A DNA stretch of 64,000 nucleotides from Diorhabda sublineata (taxonomy: Eukaryota > Arthropoda > Insecta > Coleoptera > Chrysomelidae): the NCBI RefSeq assembly GCF_026230105.1, contig NC_079482.1, positions 18,724,001-18,788,000 of the forward strand. Reading direction: 5' to 3'. The position numbers and the translations under genes are program-made. The first letter of the stretch is position 1. Every line of letters begins with the position of its first letter. The notes under the pieces were generated by a model. It was not told where the DNA came from, did not search any database, and saw only the letters and a list, made by a program, of their open reading frames with translations. Positions 1 to 12,004 of the stretch are shown here, piece after piece.

Positions 1-179
1 GTCGAATAATAAATTGTTGGAAGCAATTGTTTAATGTAAGAACAGTTTAAATAGAGACAAGGGGCATTTTCCTTACAGACCACTCTACAGTTTAGTAGAA
101 ATTTTCCACCGCTGGAATTATTTTTCGCGGAAAGAAGTTCACTGGTGGGTAAATAGGTAGGTCAAGTTAATAGGTTTCA

Positions 180-266
180 GTTTACCTTAAGTGTCTCAAG
201 ACGATAACTTGGTTATCGAAATGCGCGTCAGGCAGTATAATTGTGGATGCTGATGAATGGTAGTGT
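180..266 (+). repeat. Dispersed repeat, left part, interrupted by a TIR element
   Basis: About 85 bp here, continued after the inserted element at 1142, aligns with the reverse complement of 45213-45297. Shared landmarks are GGTTATCGAAA, GCGCGTCAG.CAG, TAATTGTG and GGTAGTGT. The family is not identified. The GATAAC..GGTTATC and CGCGTC motifs resemble the terminal parts of some insect retroelements, but that is inference. The second copy shows what this locus looked like before the insertion. Confidence 0.7.
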
Positions 267-1141
267 TATGGAGTGTAGAGAAGGAGGAACATCTCTTATG
301 GACGGTACGTTTAAAATATGGTCTGAATTCTGTAGGGATAATACGTGGCGCTGATTGTACTATTGGATTGAGATCTGAAGTTAAACACTTACAGAATAAG
401 AAATTATAAAAGTTGTGACTGACGTTTGATTATATTCATGTGAAAAGCTGTGCAATCCTTAATATCTTATTAGATTTTTATTTTTTATTAAGAACTTGAT
501 ATATTTCTGTACCTGCTTGCATAAGCTAATTACCAATGATATTTTAACAAAGCTATAATTATTATATTTGTTGCGGATAGAGTTCAATATTTTATTTCTA
601 TGAAACAAAATGTTTTATTTTCAATTATTTTATTATTCTTATTGATATTTTTATATGACTATAACTATTATATTAGTTGCTAATGAAGTTCAATATTTTA
701 TTTTTATGAACCGAAATATTTTTTTTTATTATTCTATTATTTTTATTGATCTAATTATATCGCTATTATTATTATATTAGTTACGGATAAAATTCAATAT
801 TTTATTATAATCAACCAAAATGTTTTTTTTATACTATTTCATTATTGTTACATGATTCTACTTTTTTTTCATATTAGAATATATGTATTATCTAAACCAA
901 ATAAATAGCTAAATAATAAAGTTAATTTAACGAGATTCTGTTTTGTTAATCGTTTCATTATTTTAATACTACTAATTTCATTATCACGGTGCATTATTTA
1001 AAGCATTACTATACAGTTATTTTCAAATCAGCGCGTAAAATTCAAGCGAATACCCTCTATAATCAGCGCCACCTATTTTCCCATCAAAAATCAGCTCACA
1101 TTTTTTAACCCAGAGATGTTCCTCCTTCTCTACACTCCATA
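267..1141. mobile_element. Non-autonomous TIR element (875 bp) with 8-bp target duplication
   Basis: The ends are 30-bp perfect inverted repeats starting TATGGAGTGTAGAGAAGGAG. A second inverted block, GTGGCGCTGATT, lies about 70-80 bp inside each end (345-356 and 1061-1072). Both sides carry the direct duplication GGTAGTGT (259-266 and 1142-1149). An 8-bp duplication fits hAT-, P- or Merlin-type DNA transposons; the superfamily is not settled. No transposase coding is visible and the interior is extremely AT-rich, so it must have been mobilised in trans. Confidence 0.85.
549..875. repeat. Three-copy AT-rich tandem repeat, period about 105 bp
   Basis: Inside the TIR element, a block with the core TTCAATATTTTATT recurs at 583, 689 and 793. 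Each copy is preceded by a variant of TTGCGGATAGAG and followed by a run rich in TTATTATT. Periods are about 106 and 104 bp, and copies have diverged by substitutions and small indels. No coding potential. Confidence 0.75.
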
Positions 1142-2918
1142 GGTAGTGTAAACTGTGAGTGAGCAATGGTTCCAGAAATATCAACTTATATGTCATATTC
1201 AGATGATCATCTAATACCTAAATAATCTAATACTTTGGACAAATATCAAGATTATAAAAGAGAGTTGGAAGCGTCTCAAAAATACCACATATGATTAGTC
1301 ATTCAGAGATTAACAATATAATCAGTGGTATAATTTAATCTGAGTAGAAATATGAAATATTGAGCACAATCTTGAAGTAATGGTATCTTCTGCTAAGCAT
1401 GAACCTTATTTTTATAGATTTTTATTGGATGGCGACTTAGTCTATTGTTCTGATGTTGGTGGTTTGATAATAACATTGGGTCATGTTAACCAACTGATTT
1501 ACGATGCACTCGCCGAGTCAAGGCTGCAAAGCCGTGTTACTTTCTGATGGAAATAAATTTCCGCCATTACCAGTAGCTTATATTTATATTCAAAAAACAT
1601 TGCGAAGTACTAGTGTTTAGGAGCCAAACGAAGTATTTAGATGGGACATTAAATTCAGAAAATGTTCTTCAAAAGCAACTCACATGCCCAGAGAAAATGA
1701 TCTTAAAATTGACGGTTTAGCTGTTCACCAAATGTGGTATTCTCGCTCTGCACATTCAATTTGAACTAATCGAGTTTTTGAGAAAAATTGGAATAACGAT
1801 GGTCCAGGTTTAGAACTTTCTCTAACCACAACCAAACTTAATAAGAAAATATTTGTAGGTCTGGATATTAATAGAATGATTATAGATTTTGATTTATTTG
1901 ATTCACAAATAATCTAGAGAAGGAAGCTTATAAATTTGTTCGGGAAATTAAATATCGCCCCTATAAGTTCTAGAGAACATGTTGCTTAACTTGCAATATC
2001 TTCAATTCTTTTTCTGGATTCAGAATTAGATTGTTCCATGAAACAAATATGAGTGATAAACCTATGTTACAAAGTATAGCTATTATAGAAAAACGTTATA
2101 AAGGAAAATGGAGCCCTACAATACTGACAAGCTACTACTGGTTGTTAACTGAACCCTTGACAAGCAGTTCTCAGTTGAAAATAAAGTAATTCAAGTATAT
2201 TATTTTTGGTAATAAATATTGATCATACTTGTGGTACGATAGTAAAGTTTTCCTCTGTTTCTAACATATGCTTATCACAATTTTTGATACATTTATATTC
2301 ACCATAAAATATCAAACCAAATTTAACTGGATTCGACAAACTATAGTTTAGTATGGATATAAGTACCATAATCTACCATAATCGTTGAAAAATAATCAAT
2401 CTGTACATACTCAATCAATTAGTCAACATTTTTAACCTCAATTTTATTATAAACTATCACTATTGTTTTGATATTAAAACCGCGAGCCATATATTTTTAT
2501 TAAAATAATTTATTCGGAATACGTAACGTCAAGCTTGAAATAAACCAACTATGTTTGACGACATACATAACACATAAGCTTTCTAATTAACACATTAACA
2601 GGCACGAACAGAACTGTAGGGAAATTAATAATTTCCCGAAGGGTTGTCGGTGTTCAGCGGTGGATTGGTATAAGCATACAAATAATAATCTATTACCTCG
2701 AATGTCTCTGATGAAAATAAATTTACAATCGTGGAATTTCACAATTATTCGGCCCGGTATGCTGATGATCAATACAAATAGAGAAGAAACTGAAGAAATA
2801 TATGACACGCATATAATTAATTCATCAAAGAATGTGTCATAAAGAAGGTTGGTTCCGCGAGTCTCTTTGATTAAGAATAAACAAATTTTTCATGTCAATT
2901 TATTACCTGTGTTTTATC
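1142..2918. other. Continuation of split repeat, then unassigned AT-rich DNA
   Basis: 1142-1155 resumes the dispersed repeat interrupted at 266. The rest has no open frame I trust. Short plus-strand stretches around 1680-1915 and 2090-2150 translate to protein-like runs broken by stops (for example KGKWSPTILTSYYWLL near 2103) and may be a worn mobile-element ORF. I could not name the family. Confidence 0.4.
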
Positions 2919-4075
2919 TACGAGGATGGTGCCAAAAGTACCTAGCCTGACCTAGAGATGGAGGTAGGGGCTTGAAAAATACCAGCATATGTTTCAGGAT
3001 TGTTAAGTATTCGTTTGGCAGCCGTCAATGGTGAACGGTTTTAGTGAATTTGTAAACATGGAAAAAATTTATCATCGTTATGTGATATACAATACTTTTA
3101 TTTTATTTATATCTTTATTTAGTTATATGTATGTTTGTTTCTTAGTTTTCCACAAGCTTTTGTCCACAAATTTTAAACAATTTTTAACAACGAAGCCTTA
3201 ATCCAAACAATATAAGAGCTGAACCAGATTATACTCAGATTGAAACTGCTCTTTCGTTATTAACAGTATAATATTGGGTAGCAGAGTTTAGAAAAGGCCG
3301 TACGACCAGTGAAGACCAGCTCGCAGTGGTCGACCCCAGAAATATTGAAGAAAATCCACAAAGCGGTGCTGGATGATCGTCAACTGAAAGTGCGCGAGCG
3401 GACATGAGAAAGCTGTGCCGCTTTTGCTCACAATAGAATAAAAACAGCGTCGTGAAGATGTTTCTATCGAGTGTTTAGCAATGTTTCACAGCACCCATGT
3501 TTTATAACCTTGGATGAAACATGGGTTCATTACTTCACATCCGAAACAAAAGAACAGTCAAAACAATGGACTGAAAAGTAAGAACCGGCTCCAAAGAAGG
3601 TTTTTTGGGATGCGCATTGGACAATTTTCATTGACGATCTTGAAAAAAGAAAAACTATTAAGGGCGAACTTATTGCAACGTTTCAAGAAAAAACGGTCGC
3701 ATTTGGCTAAGAAGAAAGTGTTGTTCCATCAAGACAATGCACCAGCTCACACATCCGTTATTGTAATTGCCAAAATTAATGAATTAAAGTTTTAATTGCT
3801 ACCTCATATACTCTAATCGTCACATTTAGCCCCCTCGGATTATTTTCTGTTTCCAGACTCGAAACAAAAGCTGGGTAGTCAAAGATTTTCCATCAATGAA
3901 GAAGTGATATAGACAGTTAATGGCTACTTTAAGGAGCTTGACGATTCTTATTATAAAAAGGGTATCGAACTTATTGAACATCGCTGGGAAAAGTGTATGC
4001 GGCTAAAAGGAAATTACGTTGAAAAATAAATATATTTTGTTCCAAAATTTTTGTGTTTTCTTTGTTGGCCACCTT
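2919..4075 (+). pseudogene. mariner transposase relic A, with 5' terminal repeat
   Basis: Mariner transposases cut and paste DNA at TA sites with a D,D34D triad. The element begins with TACGAGGATGGTGCCAAAAG, of mariner TIR type. A degraded start (MEKIYHRYV) lies near 3058. Frameshifted pieces follow: EFRKGRTTSEDQ, KKIHKAVLDDRQLKVRE and LDETWVHYFTSETKEQSKQW (first Asp, about 3514-3570). FHQDNAPAHTSVIVIAK follows near 3724-3775 (second Asp), and LAPSDYFLFP gives the third. Asp-Asp spacing is 34 residues, as expected for mariner. The C-terminal RWEKCMRLKGNYVEK ends about 4027. Many stops and frameshifts make it dead. The right TIR is not clear, so the end is approximate. Confidence 0.85.
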
Positions 4076-4383
4076 TATGAAAATAGCGTGTAGTCGGCGA
4101 AAAACTACCAGAAATCGTATATAAAATAAACCCGATGTTTTGAAGAGTTCAAAAATTGACTTCAAAGGTTCCACCATCAAACATTTATAGATACCAAGCT
4201 AATATATTTAAGCTTGTTTAAGATAAAATTGCTAATGTACTAAAGAACTAGTTGTGATACGAGAGAATTATGTTTTACGCGTAATAAATACCGAAGAAAC
4301 CAAGAAAAAGGGTAATAAAATCCGTGATCGTCAAATAAAGTAGATGGGATAGTTAATGAAATAAATATCAAGGTTACATACGA

Positions 4384-4930
4384 AAAAGCTATATTTGAAG
4401 TGGATACCTCGATTGCTTAATGCTGATCAATATCTCACTTGTATTAAATATATACAAACGAATGTTTTGATGAATTTGAACAAGACAGGTGAATTTTCCT
4501 GTCGATATATCCCAGTAGATGAACTCCAAAAATATAAATAAAGTTAAACCAATGGACTTCATCCAAGGTGTTTTCAGAAAACGTTTTCTCGATCAATAAG
4601 GTTCTGGCTATGGTATTTTTGGGTTACAATGATGCATATGCCGATTAGCTGATATGTTTTAGTGCCAAACTCAAGAAAAATCGGTCACATTCATTGGGGA
4701 AAGGGGGAAGCTTGTTCAATGCGTCCGTAAGTGTTGTAGAAAAATCCGCCAAAATATAATCATATTATGATTCATTGCCTGTCAATGGCTAGTTGGAAAG
4801 CGATTGTTTGCAGAGTATTTTGCGAAACTTATTTTTTTTTGGGGGGGTTTTAAAAAATTAGAAACTCGCCTGACCGAGTGTGGGAAATTTAAATGAGCTT
4901 ATGTTGAAAAACAAAATACAATTGTTAAGT
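4384..4930 (+). pseudogene. mariner transposase relic B (C-terminal part)
   Basis: A second worn mariner copy on the same strand follows 300 bp after relic A. KWIPRLLNADQ near 4399-4430 matches the (R/K)WVPR.LT.DQK motif before the first catalytic block. Later fragments include VLAMVF (the VMATVF motif) and, near 4848-4915, KKLETRLTECGKFK then AYVEK, the usual mariner C-terminus. The catalytic Asp motifs are no longer clean and frames shift repeatedly. It differs from relic A in sequence, so it is probably a separate insertion. Confidence 0.7.
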
Positions 4931-7900
4931 TAAGTAACGCCAAATCTCGATACACATCGACCAAGTACGGTTCTGTGGCAAGAAATTTATGATTGGAGTA
5001 TGTAGGGCACACACAGGTGATTTCGTTAGTCTAATTGTGAGTGTGTTTGTGTATTCGAAGCGATTTGTTGCTAATTAATTAATTGAAAGAGCATGTTCTC
5101 AGGATAGCGAAGCCAGAGTCACGAATGATAGACCTTCTGAATAATTAGAATAGCTAGGAAACGTAGTTGTTAGGAAATTGAAATAGACTGAAATTATATA
5201 ACTTGTACTTCAATATCTAGTATAAATATTTCTTTTAATTGATATCATGAGAATGTGTGTATTAAATACAATAAGGGAATTTTTTAAAAATGAATTCGAA
5301 AACAATTTAAAAGAGGTTGTTTCATTTATAGACGAGTTTTGATGTCGCAGTTCTAGAGTTGGGTAACGTAAAATCAATATAAAGGAAATAATAAAGACGG
5401 TGGATAAATTGCAAATTGTAAATTCTACGTTGCTTGGCGACTTTATTTCATCAAAGTTGCTTTTGACAAACACCATTTACAACTCCACCTGCAGTCCCTA
5501 TAAAATCTAGTATCAGTATGTCTTGTAGAGGCAACGGATTCTGTAACTAGGTGATTCGTAGTCTAAAGGCCATTATTCACTATGATGCCGTTTACAGTTT
5601 GTTCGCGGTCCTATTTTAATTGATTGAAAAGTATCTAACCTCAACCTCAACATAAGATGGGAAATATCAATACGCATCCGTTGAGAGATTTTCACAAAAA
5701 TTTCAGTCATTCTGGACACTTCATTTCTGGTAGTTTTGTGACGTACAAAAACTATATTAATATGCTCTACAGGCCATGTAGGCCTAGTACAAGAATAGTA
5801 ACATTACATAGTTTTATATATTATAGCTCAAAGTCCTCTATTTTGCATTTTCCACACAATATTTCTGCATTCCTTTCTGTTCACAGCTTTTTCTCTCAAA
5901 TTCTGAACATTATAATTTTTAAGGTCTTCCATTACACAGCAATTTCTTTATAAATTAAAAAAATCCGTGAGCAACAGAGCTCCATCACGAAAGTCGAATT
6001 TTTCGTCCAATGAAGAATTTAACTAATACACAAACAAATCTTTTCAAAAAATGAATTTCTCGGAAATGATATCAATTCTCAATCTTATTTCTTTATATGG
6101 AAAATTTGCTATTCCTCAATAACTTTTCATTTCACAAGTTAACTCTCTCTCTCGAATGAAAATTCATAATTTCAATAGACCCGGTGGTCTCGATCCCTCT
6201 TGTTCAATTCCAATTGACAACAAAGAAAAAATTGTCATAATGACAAGAAATTTCGGAAATGGGAAGTAAAAAAAATCACCCTAGCAACGATCATACTCGT
6301 ATTATTCATTAAATAGGAGGCGGTCCAGTTCAACAATCACAACGATCAAAATGATTTCGGGCGTTTTGTGCTAGAAGAACTGAAAAAGAAAACTTTGAAC
6401 TTGAGAAAGACAATTCTTCAACATCATCCCTACTTGCATGCGAAGTTCGAACCCTCTAGTTAAACTTTTTCTGGCCAAAAAATAAGAAAATATAACAAAA
6501 ATGACCATAAAATGGAGAGGGGTGGAGATGGAAAGTTTCGACCTTAGGCAGGAAATCATCTCGAAACTAATTAAAGCTACATGTGAAATTTCATTTTTCA
6601 GTTGCTTTTCGTTTGACCTGCAGAGGTTAGCAAAGGTCAAAAACCACTTTTTGCACTGCGACCCCTCGAAATATTCATTTGTTTTCAACCAAACTCTAAT
6701 AACATCAATCCGCCGCCAAAAAAGTCATGTATGCTAATTTTGAACCAAATTGGACCCATAGCAATTGCTCGAGAGACGAAAATAAGAATTGTAGCTTAAA
6801 CAGATATATAGATATACGTATAAACTACAGACATTCGAAAAACCATCATAACCGTGTTCAGGAGGTCTCAAAACATGGGAAAAATGATGTGCCCCCCATT
6901 TTTCTTCTAGTCATGCCTACCGTAATAGTCTAATTTTTTCTTCTAAAATTCGAATAAAAAAAACTGCAATGTTATGCAAATAAATTACCTTTTAAATCAT
7001 AGTACCACACTTACTTTTTAATAATGCAGGTTTTCAAAGGTTTGCATTTTTGTGCATGAATTTTTTATGAATACTGATTTACAAGAAACGCTTGTGAGTT
7101 TCTACGAGAATTAAATTTCCGTTGAAATTTATAGTATTAGAACAATTATGAATTACTGAGTTTATTCAAATAACTAACTTTTTATGTTGGTAGCAGAATT
7201 TTATAACTAAAATTTAATTTCCCTTTCCCAGTTCTAAAGTTTTGTTTTGAAGATTAATTAATTAGAATCTAAAAAGCAATAAACATAACCATTAGAAAAT
7301 GGATTATACGTTTTTTTTAATATTATTTTTGTGTTTTATTGGATGATAAACGTATATTGTCTTCATTGAAACAAAAAAAAAACATCTTCTCATATCAATA
7401 ACTTAAAATACTTACAACATAGCAAAATATTTTCGTATGACTTACCTGAAACAAAAAAGAAGAAATATTATTAATTGTAGTGATAATTACTCAATAAAGC
7501 AGAACGCGTCTCAGAACGGCCAACTCAGAATAAATTCATCGAAATGCCGAAATTAGCCGTATACTGAATCGACAAGTATAGTTAGATACAGTAATAGTCC
7601 TTAGTGAGTTTTCAAACATATACCAAGTGCGCAAAAAAAAAAACGTTAAAATTGAGTAATCAAATTCGTTAGACTCTGAAGATGTGACAGCTCTAGAACG
7701 TGCTGGAATGAAAATACCCAGTCCAAATATTAGTTTCATAGTATGTATTTAAAAACGACTTACTAAGTTATGGGAGAAAGTTCTGTTACAGATCCTGTCA
7801 TTGAAGTAGTAGAATACAAAATGGAAAAAAGCAATTTCACCTAAGAATGTTCAGCTGTTACACTTACGAAGGTATAGTTCTTCCAAGTTATGCGAGGAAC

Positions 7901-8469
7901 AATCAATATTCCATAAATACGCACGGCATTCTTACCAAATTAAGAAATGAAAAAATTCGACAGTTGGAATAGGATTAGTAAATACAATTTGATTTGATTT
8001 TTTTACAGCCTTTGACAAGATAAAGAGAAATTTATTTCTTAGTGTTTGTATCAACGGGTCAAAAAAAATTTAGACCACACCTGCATCTCTAAAAATTTAA
8101 TGCCTGGATAACGTTAAGGTGTAGGTATAGAAAAGTATACATGAGTTTGTCCTTATTCTTTACCCCTGAATGCATTAAAATAGAAAAAATCGGGTGGTTC
8201 TATTTAAAAAAATAAAAAAATTTGATATTTTTGCTTTGACCTTTTTATAGACATCCTGTATTAAATGAAAAATTTTTCAACAGATTCAAATACGTCTGAC
8301 TTTGCTAAAAGCAACCAAATACAAACTATTTTCATATTTTTAAGGGTATCCTCGTAAAAAAATAATTTATAAGAGTCTGCAACGGTCAAATTTTTTACAA
8401 AAAAATTAATAAACCAACAAGTATGCATTTTTCGAAAAAAGTTTTTAGACAAAAGTATACTAAAATTTT
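4931..8469. other. Unassigned AT-rich region
   Basis: No gene or clear mobile-element protein was recognised. Open stretches occur at 5657-5953 (98 codons, plus) and at 6371-6688 (minus) overlapping 6501-6737 (plus), but none shows a domain, and the overlap on both strands argues against coding. The tract 6375-6800 is less AT-rich and repeat-like in texture. Poly-A and poly-T tracts are common. Confidence 0.4.
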
Positions 8470-8660
8470 ATTTAGGTTTCAAAAATGTATTAATATATGT
8501 TGTTCCATTTAAAATAACAAAGTTATAGTCGACTTCCAGTAGAAATGGAAATCGAATCCGAAAACCCAAACGTAGAAATTTTCATGATTTTACTATAAGT
8601 ATTTTGCCATATATAGATAGTTTTAACTCGTCGTGGGACACCCTGTATAGTTCTTGTAAA
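8470..8660. repeat. Probable end of a dispersed repeat with an ACACCCTGTATAG terminus
   Basis: The segment ends in GGGACACCCTGTATAG, the reverse complement of the CTATACAGGGTGTCCC terminus seen on many insect dispersed elements. A related GACATCCTGTAT lies at 8249. No coding remains and I cannot name the family. Confidence 0.4.
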
Positions 8661-9659
8661 TCTATCGAGTTCGTTCAGATCTGTGTTTAATCATTTTATC
8701 ACTCCTAATGAAGATGTAAGGATTAGTATGGCGAAGTGTTCAATTTTCAAATTAATTGGGACATTTCAGTTGCAGTGCAAATATTCGTTTAACTCTGTTT
8801 CAATTATTTTTTATGTTCGTGTGCTTGTCTCCCGTCTTTTGAGATACAACCTCGAGTTTCTTTTATTACATCTAAAAAAACGTTTTAATTTGTAATCTTC
8901 TACACATGAAATCAGAAACACTCTTTATGTGGTAGACACTTTCCAAAAAGAATAATAATTTTAATACGCTTTATGACATAACAATCCAAATGTTTTCAAA
9001 ATAAATAAAAAGCATTATAATATTCAGACGTGGACCTGAAAGTAAAGGAAATCAGAATTGTAGAACAATTCAGTTTCGAAGCTCTCGCAGTTTTGTTTTC
9101 GAAAAGGGATATAGTTTAAACGCCGCAGTATGAGCATTGTATAAATAAAACGGAATACAATACGGAAACACACAAAGACGAACAAGGGAGCTACTCAAAT
9201 TCAATAAGAGATTATTGGTTAATCCTCTGTTATATTAGTAAGGTTTTAGTATCATAATCGTTTCTCAAAAATAAAAGAAAATTCTGTTATATATAACAAA
9301 CAGATGATGTACGATCTAATAATTCTATATCCTATAAGTTGTTGGGTGTAATTACCAGAGTTATCTGATATTCCTCTCCTGCAAGTAAAACTTTGAGGTT
9401 AGAAAAGAGAAAAAGTCGCTGTGGGCCAGATTTAGTGAAAACGGTGGGCAATCAAATAATTCGAAGCGTAATTCGTAAATTTGTACCAAGGGGTTCACCT
9501 AAGTGTGAAAAATTGTATTGTCTTGATATAAAAGCACTCGCGGTCGATTTTTGCAATTTTTCTTTTTGAATTATCAAACAATTATACGTAATACTTTCTT
9601 GTTAAAGTTTCACCATTTTGAAAATCGTTTATAAACATAACTCCATTATTTATAGGCTT
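8661..9659. other. Unassigned AT-rich spacer
   Basis: No gene, RNA or structured repeat recognised. A 70-codon open frame at 8683-8895 (plus) has no recognisable domain and is probably chance. Confidence 0.4.
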
Positions 9660-10745
9660 ATATGCGGACCATTTAGATCAATAGTCTTGTAATTTCTCTC
9701 CACTTCTTTCGGTCCCTTGCTTTTTCTCTCCAGCTCTGGATGTTTTTCTCTCTAAGGGCTTCTTCCACTACATTCCTTCACCGTTTTTTTAGTAAAACTC
9801 TTTTTCTCTTGCCTTCTGGTATCTTCCATGCAACTCGTTTCAAGAGTATGTCTTCGTCCATTCGTTCTAAGTGACCTAGCCATGTCTTCATAATCGGCGC
9901 TGATTGGTGACTCATTGTCTTAGTATTTTTCTCTCCCAAATTTTCAATTTCTGTTCAGATTTATGCGTCATCATCCAGGTTTCACTAGCGTATGTCAGAG
10001 TGGGTCTAAGCATTGTCTTATAAATTCTAACTTTCGTAGATCTGGATATCTCTTTTGATGTCAATATTCTTCTGAAGCGGCCTGCACAGCTGTTACTTTC
10101 GGCAATTGTTAGTTCGATTTCCTTTTCTTCTTGGCATTTATTATCTAGTAGTACACCTAAATACATGAATTTTTCTATTCTATTAACGTTCCATAATGTT
10201 TCGGTACTTTGAAATTGTTTTTTGTCTTACTTCCACATTCATTCTTTATTTTCATAAAACTTTGTTTCGTCATTATTGTAGGCCTCTCTCTTCTGCTAGT
10301 TGTTTTGTGGTTTCTTCAAGCTTCCTTCTGTTTCTTGCTATCAATGTCACATCATCAGCATAAGCTAAGCATTGATGACTTTGTTAAATATCATGCCCTT
10401 TCTGTTGATTCTGGTTCTTCTTATTATGCCTTCCAATAGTACTGTTAATAGGGGTTCGTCTTGTCTTAATTCTTGTTTTGTTTTGAAAGGTTCACTTTTC
10501 TTGTTAGTAATTTTTACTATATTGGTTGTGTCATCTAAAGTCATCTTCACTAGTTGAATTAGTGTTTGGAATTCCTAATTATCGTAATATTTGGATTAAC
10601 TTTTTTCTGATCACACTATCTTTTGAAATCAACAAAAAGGATCTGTGTTGGTATTGCATATTCGTAAAACCCAATAGTATTTTTTATTAGAAAAATTTAG
10701 TAGGATGTTCCTTTGCCTTTTCTAAACCCTTCTTGCTACTTCCCA
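9660..10745 (-). pseudogene. LINE reverse transcriptase relic (RT core to C-terminus)
   Basis: Non-LTR retrotransposon reverse transcriptase read on the minus strand, 5' end at the right. In order: GFRKGKGTSY..IF (about 10730), ILFVDFK (RT domain 3), LGIPNTLIQLVKMTLDDTT, SEPFKTKQELRQDEPL (the E..LRQGDPLSP motif, decayed), and AYADDVTLIARN with an intact YADD catalytic box at 10351-10362. The thumb follows as YLGVLLDN...TKVRIYKTMLRPTLTYASETW (10166-9912), then the HLERMDEDILLKRVAWKIP and WREKARDRKKWRE tail near 9830-9690. The endonuclease domain is missing, so it is 5' truncated. Stops and frameshifts make it inactive. It abuts a mariner fragment on its 5' side. Confidence 0.88.
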
Positions 10746-10754
10746 TAAATTCAT

Positions 10755-10930
10755 TACTGTGTCAAAAAACGGTCGCCATCATTTTTCCGGCCGATGAAAC
10801 CGTCTTTGCCTTTTTCGGAGCAGGTTTGCCTTTGTAATTCACTGTAATGACTATTTTTTTCATTTCTGGAGTACATGTGAGGATCCAGGTTTCTTTGGCT
10901 TTTGGTCCCAAGTGAGCAAATGCGAGACGC
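10755..10930 (-). pseudogene. mariner transposase fragment (middle segment)
   Basis: Minus-strand translation gives ETWILTCTPEMKK followed by KPAPKKAKTVSSAGKMMATV. This is the segment just after the first catalytic Asp of mariner transposases (DETW..., then P.PKKAKT..S..KVMATVFWD). The Asp itself falls at the degraded right edge. Only about 55 residues survive. It joins directly onto the LINE relic, so one element probably truncated or inserted into the other. Confidence 0.7.
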
Positions 10931-11089
10931 AATGCATGGAGTCAGTAAAAAGCAAATTCATTCTTTTGTAATGTCTATATCCTCTTCCAATCTCTCTATA
11001 TCCCTAATCCCAAAGCCATAAAGTATCAATCAGTGAACACTGATGTAAGAAGCTTCCTTGATTTAGCTTTATTTTATCATGTAACCCAC

Positions 11090-11240
11090 TAAATATTCCC
11101 AATACGCATAAAACCACTAAAACCACCAGACCAAATTTGAACCCGGGACCTGCAGTTCCGGTAGGTTCCGGCAGGACCAAACCGCAGTGCTAGCCTTTTT
11201 TGTAAAATATCAGCCCGGGTTTCTGTTGCATACTCAGATT
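11090..11240 (-). repeat. Possible tRNA-derived SINE head
   Basis: On the minus strand a good RNA polymerase III B box, GGGTTCAAATT, is preceded by GGTCCC and, about 55 bases upstream, by GGCTAGCACTGCGG, which can serve as a degraded A box. The segment has notably higher GC than its surroundings. No tRNA cloverleaf can be drawn, so I favour a tRNA-derived SINE over a tRNA gene. Confidence 0.4.
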
Positions 11241-11298
11241 GTTTCCACACCACCTCAGAATGTTTCAAGATCGATATTGATGGTAGTGATTTGTATTG

Positions 11299-11510
11299 GG
11301 ATACCCAGCCTTGGTCATTTATTGTCAACCCAGGCTCGTGCCAAGGTTGATTGACCCATCCTTGTCCATACCAATGATTACACAAGCTTGGGTCAAGTCT
11401 GGATTTCCCAGCCTTGGCCATTCATTGACAATCCAGGCTTGGGCCAAGGTTGGGCCAATCCTGGTAACCCAGCCTTGGCCATTCATTGGGGACCCAAGCT
11501 TCGGGTGCTC
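11299..11510. repeat. TTGGC/GCCAA-rich imperfect repeat cluster 1
   Basis: About three imperfect copies of a unit built from ACCCAGCCTTGGCCATTCAT and CCAGGCTTGGGCCAAGGTTG. Each contains GCCTTGGCC and TTGGGCCAAG short palindromes. Spacing varies from about 60 to 105 bp. The open frames crossing it on both strands (about 80-110 codons) come from the repeat's lack of stops. A related cluster lies at 12005-12200. Confidence 0.65.
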
Positions 11511-12004
11511 AGTCCCATACGGCGTGGTTCGAGTATTTTCGTCTAACACCCCATCGGCAGCCATACTTTTTTTATTATGGGTCTGATCAATCCGATTTCT
11601 ATTTTATTCAGTGTGTCACACATTTTTTATTATTTATTACTATTAAAAGTAACCATGTCTGATGCGTATCTTCCAGTTCAAAGATGGCGTGCATTGAATG
11701 GAGAAAAAAAAACTAACTCAATTGTGAACGAGCAAAGATTAAATAATTTAAGTGTGCTCTGTGAGTGAGGTTAACAATCTACAAGCGTTTAATAATCATA
11801 ATTTGGAGATTTGGATTTTGTCGTTACTGAATATTTTTATTTAACTAATTAACTGATATTATGTTATTAATTACAGTAAGAGTAAGATTAAATATAAAAA
11901 CTTATGTTTGCTTATTCTTAAAATCAAAATAATCATATTGAATAAAAAATTAATAAAGATAAAGAAGAAAAAGTTATGTAATGAATAAGTCTTTGTATTT
12001 CTGT

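Noticed and set aside
5657..5953. 98-codon plus-strand open frame
   Set aside because: Ser/Phe/Tyr-rich translation with no domain, no coding-like composition and no splice context; probably chance in AT-rich DNA.
6371..6737. Overlapping open frames of 105 (minus) and 78 (plus) codons
   Set aside because: Both strands open over the same stretch, with no recognisable motif in either; more likely a low-stop repeat tract than a gene.
11130..11160. tRNA gene, from the GGGTTCAAATT B box (minus strand)
   Set aside because: No acceptor stem or anticodon arm can be paired; a tRNA-derived SINE head fits better.
11089..11586. Open frames of 79-110 codons on both strands
   Set aside because: They are produced by the TTGGC/GCCAA repeat cluster and the SINE-like segment, not by a protein family.
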